Assembly: GCA_902806595.1 (NCBI GenBank)
Contig: CADCXC010000005.1
Coordinates: forward strand, 2,852,001-2,916,000
Direction: 5' to 3'
DNA length: 64,000 bases
DNA from: Pyrenopolyporus hunteri
Taxonomy: Eukaryota > Ascomycota > Sordariomycetes > Xylariales > Hypoxylaceae
Below, one piece after another: positions 45,784 to 57,544 of this stretch. Position numbers and translations under genes: made by a program. Within the stretch, counting starts at the first letter, position 1, and every line of letters starts with the position of its first letter. Under the pieces are notes generated by a model. The model worked only from the letters and a program-made list of their open reading frames with translations, was not told where the DNA came from and made no database searches.

Positions 45784-46435
45784 GTTGGACAACGAGATGA
45801 TAGAGTCAAGCTTGTACGAGGTAGATAAGTTATTCCAGCCTGGGTGGGTTCGGGAAAAGGAAGAAAGGAGGAATGGTGAATAGAAAAGTATAAGGAAGCG
45901 AGAGAAGAAAGAAAATAACGCGGGAAAGGAAGAAGATGAAGCTTAGCAGGTCCGAGGCAAGCAGAAACGGATGATTTAATGTCTGATGCGGACCTCTGAT
46001 AGGTGCAGCACAGCATACTTGAGGTACATACATTAGGTACGTACGTACGGTACATCACAATCAACCCCTCCATACCTCCGAGACTACAGTCTACATGTAG
46101 GTATATAGGTAGGTATTGTACCCGCTCGCACCCCTCAATGGGGGAGGTACCTACGAAACTGTGCGAAATAGGGCGGGGTCTTGTACAGTACCTATGATGT
46201 ATGTATGACACGATTTGAAAAATCAAGTACATGTAACTACCTACCTACCTAGGTACCTTGATAGGCAGGCCCTCTTGGCAAGCGGACTTTTAGCACCGCA
46301 AAATCTCTCGTCCACCGCAGACCAACCCATGTAGCCAACCCTCCTATCCACAACTATGAACAGGCAGCATTTCCCTTCTCTAATGATGATGTCCTCTCAT
46401 AGAGAACGTAGAGGTTACGACAGCCACAACCCTAA
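45784..46435. other. Region upstream of TPI and downstream of the unknown gene at 46436
   Basis: This 650-bp interval would contain the TPI promoter and the 3' UTR of the next gene. A palindromic cluster occurs at 46020-46110 (TACGTACGTACGGTACATCA and TAGGTATATAGGTAGG) and 46215-46265 (ACCTACCTACCTAGGTACC). No gene is visible. Confidence 0.5.
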
Positions 46436-46664
46436 TCAGACTCGATAACGAGACGGCCTCCTACTCTTTGCCGATAGATTGAAATCAACGTCAGAGGCAT
46501 CCGAGCCCAAGGGCCCCCGATACCATCCACCACGATGTCTCGAGTATGGTCTTTCGCGGTCGAAAGGATCATCATCCAGCACCGATCCTCGCCCTCCCTG
46601 TAAAAGGTACCCAAATCCTCGTCGCCGACGTGTATCTGCTCGCGGCATCACCACATCGTAGCTA

Positions 46665-46697
<33 letters not shown>

Positions 46698-48361
46698 CCG
46701 TTGTCCATGTCATCGCTATCACCGAGCGACATGCGGTTGAAGCGAGATATCTCGTCATGTATATCACCCCAGCGATTAGATGGACCTGGATTCCTTCTGT
46801 GTGGATAACTCGGTGGTCTTGCCCCCGGGATAGTATGAGGCCTCGACCATAAGCGTCGAGCCTCATGGAGCGCACGTTGTTGTGCAATCCGCGCGTTATC
46901 TATCCCGTGAAGAACGCCTACCAGGTAAGCATCGTCGCCAGTCCTATCACTACTAGCAGGCGATTTCATCGAGCTGGGACGTAGCCTCGACGTAGATCGA
47001 ATTCTAGACCTCCTCTTCATATCAAGATGCTCTTCGTGTTTTGCGTAGCTTCTAGGGGCGTTCCGCCCACGCTTTTCCCCGTCGTAACTTTCACCCTTGT
47101 TACCAATCGGTAGCCGATTCCTATCGTGACCTTCCTTGCGGTTTGCGTCATTACCAAAAGACCCGGATGAGTAGGACGTGTGGGGCGTCAACTTGCTATT
47201 AAACGTCCCATCTGAGGACAGACAATCAGAGGAATCGGAGTCATCCGCGAGATTCACACGCCTTGTGGCGGTTCCCTTGCCCATTCCTCCGTCGCCATTT
47301 ACGGTATTGTTGGCTGGAGCAACCCTGTTAGTTGGCCGCGGCTCCGGTCCAGGCCCATTGGGACGTGACGCAACGGATGGTGCACGAACATTATCCGGCC
47401 TCGATGACAGATTACCCCTCATAGGATCACCTCCCATATGACCAGCGCCCGGCGGAAGCGTCCGCGGGCCCGGCCCAGGATGCTGAGGTAGACTCTGGTT
47501 CGGATTCGGATTCGGGTTAGGATTCTGGTTCTGATTTGGGTTTGGGCTTGGATTCACTAGTAAAGTTGGGTGGAGGGCGTGATTTGCCTGTTGTGGAAGG
47601 GGGACGATTCTCTTTCTCGTTTCATAGAGCGCCGGGATATCGACCTCTGGTCGAGGCATACGCTTGAAATAGGCCGTCAGCGATACTCTCTCGAAAGCCT
47701 TTATCTCTTTCCCGCTCATCCGCGAGCGAGAGGAACCACTCGAGCTACGACGCCTCCGGCGTTGTGAACCGCTCCTCGCCGCCGCGGTACCAAACGGGGT
47801 AATTTCCCGGAGTTGGTGGTCCAGTTGGGCGAGCACCCAATGATAGTTGATCGGGTCGGTATTACGCGACGTGAGGTGCTCTAGTGCCGCATCTATCTGG
47901 CGCTGGAGAACTGGACTTAAGGATTTCAGTTTATCAGCAAGGGTGCATGTGTCCCTATTCAAATGTTGGATCTGTCGAGTTATCTCCCCAGCAGATATAC
48001 CCTGGACCCGGGTTCTGATCGCCCTATCCCATGTGGGCACTTGCAGCTTCCCTTCGTCGTCATATCGACTTTTTACAGGCATTTTCTCAAATCGGAAAAT
48101 TGCGCACTCTGTGAGTTCTTCTCTCATGTCAGCTATAGTCATGAGACCACGGCTCACGTCGGAAATTTCGACAGAAGGGCCCCCGACCATATCCATTGGG
48201 AGCCCAGCTCGAGGGGCTGCTAGTGATGGGTGTATGAGTGCTTGTGGTGGGCCTATTACATTGCCGCCGGCCCCAGGAGAATGGGCAGGCGCTTGAGGCC
48301 TATGAGGTGTGTTAAGCCCGTTAGGACCGTTCAGATGGAAAGCAACAGTGTTTCCAGCCAT
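46436..48361 (-). CDS. Unknown disordered protein with NPNQ repeats
   Basis: One exon of 641 codons, start ATG at 48361, stop TGA at 46436-46438. I do not recognise a named family. Residues 60-210 look ordered and helical (VSRGLMTIADMREELTECAI, FRFEKMPVKSRYDDEGKLQV, then NYHWVLAQLDHQLREITP) and are probably the conserved part. After RRRRRSSSGSSRSRMSGKEI comes a second short ordered piece (AFERVSLTAYFKRMPRPEVD). A low-complexity NPNQNQNPNPNPNPNQ run follows at about residue 270, then long Ser/Arg/Gly-rich disorder, an acidic tract (DDGDDDDDDDDSYDVV) and an Arg/Gly-rich tail. Basic clusters suggest a nuclear protein, by inference only. The complete frame over nearly 2 kb is strong evidence that it is a real gene. 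It is the last protein gene before the AT-rich block. Confidence 0.8.
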
Positions 48362-49698
48362 AGCTGGAGTGCCTCAGGCGACCGAAATTGGCTATTTAAG
48401 GGTTGGAGATGGTAGTGCAGCGCAATAATAGCGCTACTAGTATCCAGGCGACGGTTTAACCTCAAAAGATATACCGGCTTAAGAGATATGGTTTCGTATA
48501 GCGCGGGCTTAAACCCGAAATATTTCGTGGAGGATTATTAGGACAAGGGTGACTGTGTGTATGGGCTGTCCGCGTAAATGGGCTTCAGAAGGACTACGGG
48601 GAAGCCACAATGATATAGGTTCTGGGGAATGAGGCCGAAGCCCCCCCCCCTCCCCCAGCAACTCCAGAGTCTGACCATAGCCATACTATTAGTTCTGCAC
48701 TTTTCTCATTCCGGGATGATCCAAGACGATAATGCTAGGAAGTTGGGCGTCACCGTGGCTTCTTTTACACCGGCATGTATCGTCGACGTCGGCACGTCTC
48801 GTTTCCCTGACTTATCCCACTCTCGTGTGGTAAGCGTATTCGGCGAACGCCCGGCCTGTATAGGTCAAGCAACGGTGTGTCTACCGCATTGTCCAATAGC
48901 AATCCGAAGAGGTAAATCCTCCCGCCCTGGGCTGCTCTATCCTTAACGGAGACCTACAATCGCTTCCGATCGACCCTGGTTTAGTTACACGGGCGGCTTT
49001 GACGTGTCGCCCCGGTATCCGGTCCCTCTCTGGCTGGGCGGTTTTGGACAGAAGTGACGTTTGACATCCTTCAACTGCAACCCACTCCATATCCCGATTT
49101 CTATTATATGCTACTCAAATTCGATCTAAGGCCCCAGATAAACGCCCATTCAAGTCTCTTATCACCTTATCTAACTCTAACTACGCCTTATCCTAAGCAA
49201 GGATCTTCCCACTCAACAGGAGTCAGCACACTAAAAAATGATCAGGCTATTTGCCCGGGCGTTGTTGGTCTGGCTCCCTGCACAACTAGAATAAAGCCAG
49301 TAACTAAGACATACACATTGCGTATGTGTGTCTATAGGATGCGGTAATTTCTATGTTATGAATTGGCTCATGCCAATATTTATTGTACGGAGATGTCGAT
49401 ATGCGTGAATAAGTCCTATTCTTATACCACACCTTCCCTTGCAGATGCCATTACACAATTATTAAAAAAGGCTTGGGAGGATCAACTAGTCCAGATAACG
49501 AACCACTTTATGGGACTTCAAACATGCAAGTGACGTTGATATATCCCCAAGACCACTATCAACGTACACCATACGCATATGATACCGTAACACGCTCTGA
49601 GGAGCCGCGGAGAGGACGATTACAGGGATGGTAAGGATTTAGTGTAAAAATTTAAAAGAATGAAATTAACAAGAAATAAAGAAAATAAAAAACATCAG
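48362..49698. other. Transition region between the last protein gene and the tRNA
   Basis: About 1.3 kb without a supportable gene. Composition is still normal up to about 49640. A C-run (CCCCCCCCCCTCCCCC, 48644-48659) is the only simple repeat of note. Short frames at 48629-48946 and 49054-49347 show no family resemblance. The A-rich stretch from 49650 to 49692 precedes the tRNA on the plus strand and includes its terminator. Confidence 0.5.
49687..49692 (-). terminator. RNA polymerase III terminator of tRNA-Ser
   Basis: Six consecutive T on the minus strand begin six bases after the discriminator base of the tRNA, the usual position and length for a polymerase III stop signal. Confidence 0.8.
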
Positions 49699-49792
49699 CG
49701 ACACCTGTGTGATTCGAACACACGCCCCCGAAGGGAATGCCTTCCTATTACATAATAGCAGGGCATCGCGTTAACCACTCCGCCAAAGTGCC
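49699..49792 (-). tRNA. tRNA-Ser(GCT) with a 13-nt intron
   Basis: The reverse complement folds as a class II tRNA. The acceptor stem GGCACTT pairs with AGGTGTC (two G-U pairs), with discriminator G73 as in serine tRNAs. The anticodon stem is ATGCC/GGCAT, the variable arm is long (CCC-TTCG-GGG), and the T-arm is GTGTG-TTCGAAT-CACAC. The anticodon GCT is at 49757-49759. After A37 a 13-nt intron (49743-49755) is inserted; it contains TAATAG, which pairs with CTATTA spanning the anticodon and the intron start, the usual bulge-helix-bulge arrangement. The mature length would be 81 nt. The gene lies about 60-75 bp from the abrupt start of RIP-mutated AT-rich DNA and is itself unmutated. Confidence 0.95.
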
Positions 49793-50259
49793 TTAAAGAC
49801 TTGGAATTTTATAAACGTATATATATTGAAAAGTAAAGAAGTAAGATTACTTTAAATTTCCTCGGGATATTATTTCGAAAAAAAATTTTATAAAAAAAAA
49901 TTAATTATATAAAATTTACGAGTTATAATTTTCGCGTTATTTACGTTATATTATTTATTTTTATTATTAAATTTTTATTTTTTATTTTTTATTTTTTATT
50001 TTTTATTTTATTTTATTAATAAATTTATAAATAAAAATATAATAAATTAAATAATTTTTTTATATATAAATATATTATATATATTAAATTATTTATTATT
50101 ATTATTAATAAATATAAATATAAAAAAATAATAATAAAAATAAATATAATATAATAAAATTAATATTATATAAATTATTTAAAAAAAATATAAAAAAAAA
50201 TTTTATATAAATAAAAATATATAAGTTTTTTTTAAATATATATTATAAAATAATATATA

Positions 50260-50590
50260 TATAAATTAATTAATTTTTATTTATTTTATTTTTTAAAAAT
50301 TAATATTTATATTATTTATTTTTAATATTAAATTTTTATTTATATTATTAATATAAAAAATACATTTTTTACTTTTTATTTAATTTTATTAACGAATTTT
50401 TATATAAAAATATAATAAATTAAATAATTTTTTCGAAAACGAATATATTTTTTAATTAAATTTTTTATATATATTAAATTATTTATAATTTTTATTATAT
50501 ATTTTATTATATATTTTATTATATATTTTATTATATTTTATTTATTTTAAAAATATAAAATATAAAAATTAAATCGTTAATTTATTATTA
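50260..50590. repeat. Inverted repeat, left copy (partner 57545-57850)
   Basis: This AT-rich stretch matches, in reverse complement, 57545-57850. Shared landmarks include TTAATATTTATATTATTTAT, TTATATTATTAATATA, AATTATTTATAATTTTTATT and AAAATATAAAATATAAAAA. The match is imperfect and drifts by insertions. The pair could be terminal inverted repeats of a decayed 7.6-kb element or two opposed copies of one repeat. Confidence 0.5.
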
Positions 50591-51410
50591 TTATTATTAT
50601 TATTTTTACGTTATATATTTATATATATATTATAAAAATATAAAAATATACGGTTTTATTACCCGGTAATAATTCGAATAAAAATCGTCGATTCGAATAA
50701 AATTTATTTCGTTATAATTTTTTTTCGATTATATTATTTAACGATATAAATTTTTTTTTAAAAACTTTAAAAATTTACCCTTTTAATAAATATAATTAAA
50801 TTAAATAAAAGAAATTTATTTAATATTTTTTTATTTTTTTTTCGTTTATTTTTTTTTTCGAAATTTCTTTAAAAATTAAAATAATTCGTAACCGTTCGTT
50901 TTATAAACCTTTAATTATAATCGTCGCCTTTTAAAATAACTTTATTATAACTTTTATATATTTACTTTTTATTTAAAAAATTATTTTTTATTAATCGAAA
51001 ATTCGTATCGATATTAATTATTTAATATTATTTATTTAAATCGATATTTTTTCGTAAATTTTTATAAATGGTTTTTTTTTATATTTTTTTTTCGTATTTA
51101 TTTAATTACTTTATTATTTATTTTCGTTATATATTATATATTATCGTTTATTATTTTTTATCGTCGAAATATACGTCGTTATTTCGTAAAAAACCTTTTA
51201 TTACTTTTCGATAATATATATAACGTATATTTAATTTATAACGGTTAAAATACGACTTATTACCGACGAATTTATAAAATTCGATTATTTTTTCGAACGA
51301 ATTTCGATAATATTTTATAAACGATATTACCGGCGATATTAATTTTATTTTTTCGTAAACGTTTTTTTTTCGCTTCTATTATATTTTTATAATATTAATT
51401 TATTTTTTTC
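50575..51410. repeat. Long inverted repeat, left arm (partner 53935-54760)
   Basis: The arm is the reverse complement of 53935-54760 over roughly 830 bases. Matching landmarks are TTACCCTTTTAATAAATATA against TATATTTATTAAAAGGGTGA, the TAA-repeat run, CGTAAACGTTTTTTTTTCG, and AACCGTTCGTTTTATAAA. Arms of this length exceed the roughly 400-bp threshold for RIP, which fits their saturation with mutations. Confidence 0.7.
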
Positions 51411-51519
51411 GTAAATTACTTCGAATATATAAAATAATAACATTATTTTTAAAACTTTATTAAAATAAATATCGACGGTTTACGTATTAAAAATAAATCG
51501 TTAATTTCGTTTTAATTAA

Positions 51520-51750
51520 ATTTTTTTAATAATATAAATTTTATATCGATATATTTATTATTTTAAAAATTATTTAAATATATATTTAATTTTATATAAA
51601 TATTAAAAAAATATATAACCGTAAAAAAAAATATATAATTATTTTAAATTATTATTTATACTTTTAAATATTTATATAAAATTAAATATATATTTAAATA
51701 ATTTTAAAAATAAAATATATATCGATATAAAATTTATATTTATTAAAAAA
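51520..51750. repeat. Hairpin-forming inverted repeat
   Basis: The segment 51520-51606 is nearly the reverse complement of 51663-51750, separated by a 56-base spacer. The shared core TATATCGATATA and TTTAAATATATATTTAAT-like tracts make the match obvious. It abuts the left copy of the direct repeat at 51745. Confidence 0.7.
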
Positions 51751-51960
51751 TAATAAAAAATAACGTAATAATTTCGTTATTATAACTTTATTATAATTTA
51801 TATAAAAAATAAAATTTTTTTAAATTTTAAAAAAAAATAAACGTTATTAATTTAATTATTTTATAATATACGATCGTTTTTAATATCCGTCGAATTCGTA
51901 TTTTTTATATAATTATTTTATATATAATATTTATTATAAACTTTTAATTTTTAATAATAT
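51745..51960. repeat. Direct repeat, left copy (candidate decayed LTR)
   Basis: About 200 bases closely match 57320-57530 in the same orientation. Landmarks are TAACGTAATAATTTCGTTAT, ATAAACGTTATTAATTTA, CCGTCGAATTCGTATTTTTT (CGTCGAATTCG in the right copy) and TATATAATATTTATTATAAA. The left copy has about 25 extra bases near 51865. Confidence 0.65.
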
Positions 51961-53934
51961 AAGGTTTTTTTTTAATCGTATAAATCGTTTACGAAAAAAT
52001 AAATTCGATATAATATCGTAACGAAATTATCGAAAAAATAAAATTATAAATTAACGAAAAAAATATATATTTTATAATCGTAATTATTATAAATATTGAA
52101 ACGAAATAATAATAATCGTATAAAAAACTTTTAAAAAAAATTAATCGCGAAACGATTACGAAAATCGAAAAAAATTAATTATATAAATTTTAAAAAAAAA
52201 TCGACGTAAAATTAAAATAATTTATAATAAAAAATAAAAAAAAAACTTTATTTTAAATTAATAAAAAAAATTAAATATTAATTTATTATTATATTTTTAT
52301 AAAATAATAAAGTAAAAAATATAACGGTTAAATTAAATTTAACGTAATCGAAATATTTTAAAAAAATAAATAAAACGTATAAAATAACTTTTATCGTTTA
52401 ATTCGAAAATAAATTAAAATACCCCTCGATAAATTTATATTTAAATAAAAAAATTACGAATTTTAAACTTAAAACACGTATAATAAAATTCGTTAAAATT
52501 ATTAAAAATATAAATATTAAAATTAAATTATAACTATTAAATTATAAAATTAAAAAAAAAAAACGACCTTTCGAAATAACGACGAATAAAAATTAAAATA
52601 ATAACGAAATTAAAAAAAAATAATTAAAAAAATAAATAATTAAAAGTAATATTATAAATATTATAATCGATAAATAAATCGAACGTTTCGAAACGTTATA
52701 TATACGAAATATAATCGTAACGAATACGTTTTTTTAAAACTTATAAATACGATTATAATATTACGATATACGAAAATACGAAGCTTTTACGTTAATATAA
52801 ATACGAATTAAAAAAATAAATTTAAAAACGTTTTTTTTCGAAAAAAACGTCTTAAAAGTCGTTTTATTAAAATATAAATATAAAAAACGCGAAACGATAT
52901 ATTATATAATTATAAATTATTCGAAATACGATAAAATTAAATTTACTTTATAAACGAAATTAAAATTTAAAGTTTTTACTATTTATAAAAATTACGAAAA
53001 AATTTTATTAAATTTTAAAAAAATAAAAATAATAATTAAATAATTTTTATAAAAATAATAACTTTTAATATATAAAATAATATTAAAAATAATATTATAA
53101 AAAATAATTTACGAAAAACGTAAACTTAAAAAACGAAATAATATATTAAAAAAAATAATAAAATAAAAATAAAATCGTAAAATATTTAATATTAAATATT
53201 ATAAAATTAAATTTATATAATTAAACGTTTTTAAATAAATTAATATTATAATTAATAAAATATTTATTTAATTTATAAATAATATTATAATATTCGTTTA
53301 TTATTTTTTTTTCGAAAACGTTATAACCGTTTTAATAAATTAAAGGTTTTTTATTTAATAAAAAAAAAGTATTTAAAAAAATTTAAATTTTTTTTACTTC
53401 GAATTTTTACGTTAAAACCTTTTTTAAATTCGTTTAAAATTTAATTTTAACTCGATTTTATTTATAAAAATCGAAGTTATCGAATAATAAATAATATTTT
53501 CGCGTTTCGATTAATTATTAATAATTTTTCGTAATTTATAAATAATTAATATTAACGATATAAAATAAAAAAATAAAATTACTTATAATTAAATATAAAT
53601 TTTTAAAATATTACTTTAATAAATATTTTTATTATTATTAAATTTATTATATATAAACGAATTTTTATATAACGATATATTTTTTAATTAAAAAATTATT
53701 TCGATAAATTTTTTTAATTATTATAAATTTATATATTAAACGAAATATAATTTCGTATATTTCGATTTTTACTTTTATAAAATATAAAAAATTAAAGTTA
53801 TCGAAGCCGTTATAAACGTCGAAAATTTTTAATACGTAAACCGTCGACATTTATTTTAATAAAATTTTAAAAATATTATTATCGTTTTATATATTCGAAA
53901 TAATTTATAAAAAAAATAAATTAACATTATAAAA

Positions 53935-54760
53935 ATATAATAAAAACGAAAAAAAAACGTTTACGAAAAAATAAAATTAATATCGTCGATAATATCGTTT
54001 ATAAAATATTATCGAAACTCGTTCGAAAAAATAATCGAATTTTATAAATTCGTCGATAATAAATCGTATTTTAATCGTTATAAACTAAATATATATTATA
54101 TATATTATCGAAAAATAATAAAAAGTTTCCTACGAAATAATAATATATATTTCGATAATAAAAAATAATAAATGATGATATATAATATATGATAAAAATA
54201 AATAATAAAATAATTAAATAAATATAAAAAAAATATAAAAAAAAAGTTATTTATAAAAATTTATAAAAAAAATCGATTTAAATAAATAATATTAAATAAT
54301 TAATATCGATACGAACCTTCGATTAATAAAAAATAACTTTTTAAATAAAAAATAAATATATAAAAATTATAATAAAATTATTTTAAAAAACGACAATTAT
54401 AATTAAAAATTTATAAAACGAACGGTTATAAACCGTTTTAACCTTTAAAAAAATTTCGAAAAAAAAAGAAATAAAAAAAGAAATAAAAAAATATTAAATA
54501 AATTTCTTTTATTTAATTTAATTATATTTATTAAAAGGGTGAATTTTTAAAGTTTTAAAAAAAAATTTATATCGTTAAATAACGTAATCGAAAAAAAATT
54601 ATAACGAAATAAATTTTATTTAAATCGACGGTTTTTATTCGAATTATTATTAAATAATAAAATCGTATATTTTTATATTTTTATAATATATATATAAATA
54701 TACCGCGTAAAAAAAATAATAATAATAATAATAATAATAATTTATTATTATAACGTAAAA
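53935..54760. repeat. Long inverted repeat, right arm (partner 50575-51410)
   Basis: This arm mirrors 50575-51410, with about 2.5 kb between the arms. It contains ATCGATACGAACCTTCGATT, whose counterpart AATCGAAAATTCGTATCGAT is at 50994-51013. Differences between arms are mostly C/T and G/A, as expected when two copies are mutated independently by RIP. Confidence 0.7.
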
Positions 54761-55044
54761 TCGATTCGAATTAATTATTAATTCGATAAATATTTTTATT
54801 TTTACGTAATCGTTACGTCGAAAAAAAATAAATAAAAACTTTATAATAAAACCGTTAAAAATTTAAATTATAATTAAACGATTAAATAAAAAACGTAAAA
54901 ATTTTATTTAAAATTTTAAAAAAATTTTATTATAATTATTAAAATTTTTAATATAAAATAAATAATTAATCGTTATTATTATTAAATAATAATAATTTCG
55001 TAACGAAATTATTACGAAAATATTATTTTAAATATTTTTAAAAA

Positions 55045-55470
55045 AACTTACGATTTAATTACGAAAATTTAATTTATAAAAAAAAAATTTATAATTCGAT
55101 TATAAAAATTTATTCGAAAATTTTTTTAAAAAAAACCCGTAATTTAATTACGAAAATTTAATTTATAAAAAAAAATAATTTCGTAATACGATTATAAAAA
55201 TTTATTCGAAAGTTTTAAAAAATTTACGATTTAATTACGAAAATTTAAACGAAAATAAAATAATTTCGCGATTCGATTATAAAAATTTATTCGAAAATTA
55301 TTTTTAAAAAAATTTACGATTTAATTATAAAAATATAATTTATAAAAAAAAATAATTTATAATTTAATTACGAAAATTTAATTTATAAAAAAAAAATAAC
55401 CCGTAATTTAATTACGAAAATTTATTTAAAAATTTTAAAACTTACGATTTAATTATAAAGATTTATATTA
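55045..55470. repeat. Tandem repeat with alternating 40-45-bp subunits
   Basis: Two related motifs alternate head to tail: one built on TTAATTACGAAAATTTAATT followed by an A run, the other on TTCGATTATAAAAATTTATT followed by CGAAAATTT. Four to five double units are recognisable, with drift. It lies inside the candidate LTR element. Confidence 0.7.
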
Positions 55471-57319
55471 AAAACGATTTAATAAATTTTATAATAAAAA
55501 AATTACGAAAATATTAATTTAAATAAAATTTCGAAAAAACCGCGATATAAAATTACGAAAATTAAAATTAATTATTATTTTATAATTTCGATATCGTTAT
55601 AAAATCGTTATTTTAAAAAAATAAAAAAATAATTTTAATTAATATAAAATAAAAAATATTCGAATATTAATTATAAAAAAATAATAAAATAATATCGAAA
55701 TAATATTATTAATTATATTTAAAAATCGCCGTATTTAAAATTAATAAAATTATTACGATATATTAATAAAATAATATAAAAAATAATAAATAATATTTTA
55801 TCGAAATCGTTAAATAAAATAAACGACGAAATAATTACGACTTTTATATAAAAAATTAATAAAATATTCGATAAATAATTACGATTTAATAATTATTTTA
55901 TAAAATAATATAATTATTATATAATTTATTATAAACGAAATAATAATTAATTTAACTTTTAATTAAATTAAATATTATTAAAAAATTATTAATTAAATTT
56001 TCGTTAAAATTCGAATTTATATTAAAATTTATATTTAAATTATCGCGATTTAATTACGATTTCGTAACGAAATGTCTTTTATTAATACGTATATATTTAA
56101 TAAAATTAATTATTTATAAATCGAAATTAATTAATAAAAACGCCGTAATAAATAATAAAAAATTTACGAAAGTTTTTAATATAAATTTAAAAAATTTATA
56201 ATTAAAATAACGAAATAAAATTTATTTAAAAATCGTTTTAAAATAATCGTAATATTTCGTTAAAAAACGAATTAATTATTAATAATAAATTCGATATATA
56301 TTAATTATAAAATTACGATATAAAAATTTTTCGTAATATTTTTAAACGTTATTAAATAACGTTTTTAACCGAATATTTTACATCGAAATTAATATATTAA
56401 ATTAATTTTTTTTATATTATTAATTTAAAACGTTTTAATTTTATTATATTAATATTATCGTCGTAAATATAATTATATAATTTTCGATCGATTGTAATAA
56501 ATATATTATAAAATTATAATATAATTAATAAAAAACGATAAAAATTTAAAAAAAAATATACGAAAAAATAAATTTTTTTATTAATTCGATAAATTTCGTA
56601 TTTTACGAAAATAATTATATCGTAAAAAATTAATAATTAAATAAATAATAATCGAAATATTTATTTTTAAATATTTAATAATATTTTATATTTATTTCGA
56701 TAATTTATTTAATTAAATAATTAAAATATTAATAATAAAAAATATTAAAATTAATTAAATCGTTATTTATTTTTATAAATATATAATAATTAAATCGTTA
56801 TAATTATTTCGAAAAAATAATTAAAAAAAATAATTCGAAGAAAAATTAATTCGACGAATAATTTAAAAAAAAATCGTAAATATATATAATAAATTACCGA
56901 CATCGAAAAAAATAACGAAAAATAATAAAAATTCGCGTAAATTTTTATAAATTTTTTTACGATTAAATAAATAAAATAATTACGATTTCGTAATAAAATT
57001 AAAACGAAAATAAACGAAAATAAACGAAAAAACGTAAAAAAATTATAAATTTTTTAATACGAAAAATTTTACGTAAATTAAAATAAAATATCGACGACGT
57101 CGTAATAAAATTACTATAAAAAATAATTATAAAAACAAAAAATTTAAAATTTTTTTATAAAAAAATATAAAATAATTATTAATAAAATTATAACGAAAAA
57201 ACGGTCGTAATATAAAATATCGTTTTAAAATAAAAAAATTAATTATTTTGCGACGAAATAAATATTTACTTCGAACGACTTCGAATAATTTCGAAAATAA
57301 AATTATAACGAAAAAAAAA

Positions 57320-57530
57320 TAATTTTATTAATAAAATAATAAAAATAACGTAATAATTTCGTTATTACGATTTTATTATAATTTATATAAAAAATAAATT
57401 TTTTTTTAAATTTTTAAAAAAATAAACGTTATTAATTTATTTTTAACGTTCGTCGAATTCGTATTTTTTATATAATTATTTTATATATAATATTTATTAT
57501 AAATTTTAAATTTTTAATAATATTATTAAA
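57320..57530. repeat. Direct repeat, right copy (candidate decayed LTR)
   Basis: Same-orientation match to 51745-51960, beginning TAATAAAAATAACGTAATAA and ending TTTTTAATAATATT. The copies differ by scattered transitions and one short deletion. Confidence 0.65.
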
Positions 57531-57544
57531 TAAATTTAATTAAA

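Larger units (their letters stand above)
51745..57530. mobile_element. Candidate RIP-destroyed LTR retrotransposon
   Basis: Two direct repeats of about 200 bases (51745-51960 and 57320-57530) enclose about 5.4 kb, a size typical of a fungal Gypsy or Copia element. A purine-rich run (CGAAAAAAAAATAA, about 57308-57321) precedes the right repeat, where a polypurine tract would lie. RIP has removed all coding capacity, so no reverse transcriptase, integrase or protease can be read. TG/CA ends and a target-site duplication cannot be seen because RIP would erase them. The interior contains a tandem repeat and one arm of a long inverted repeat, suggesting nested insertions. It could also be chance spacing of two scattered repeats. 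Confidence 0.4.
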
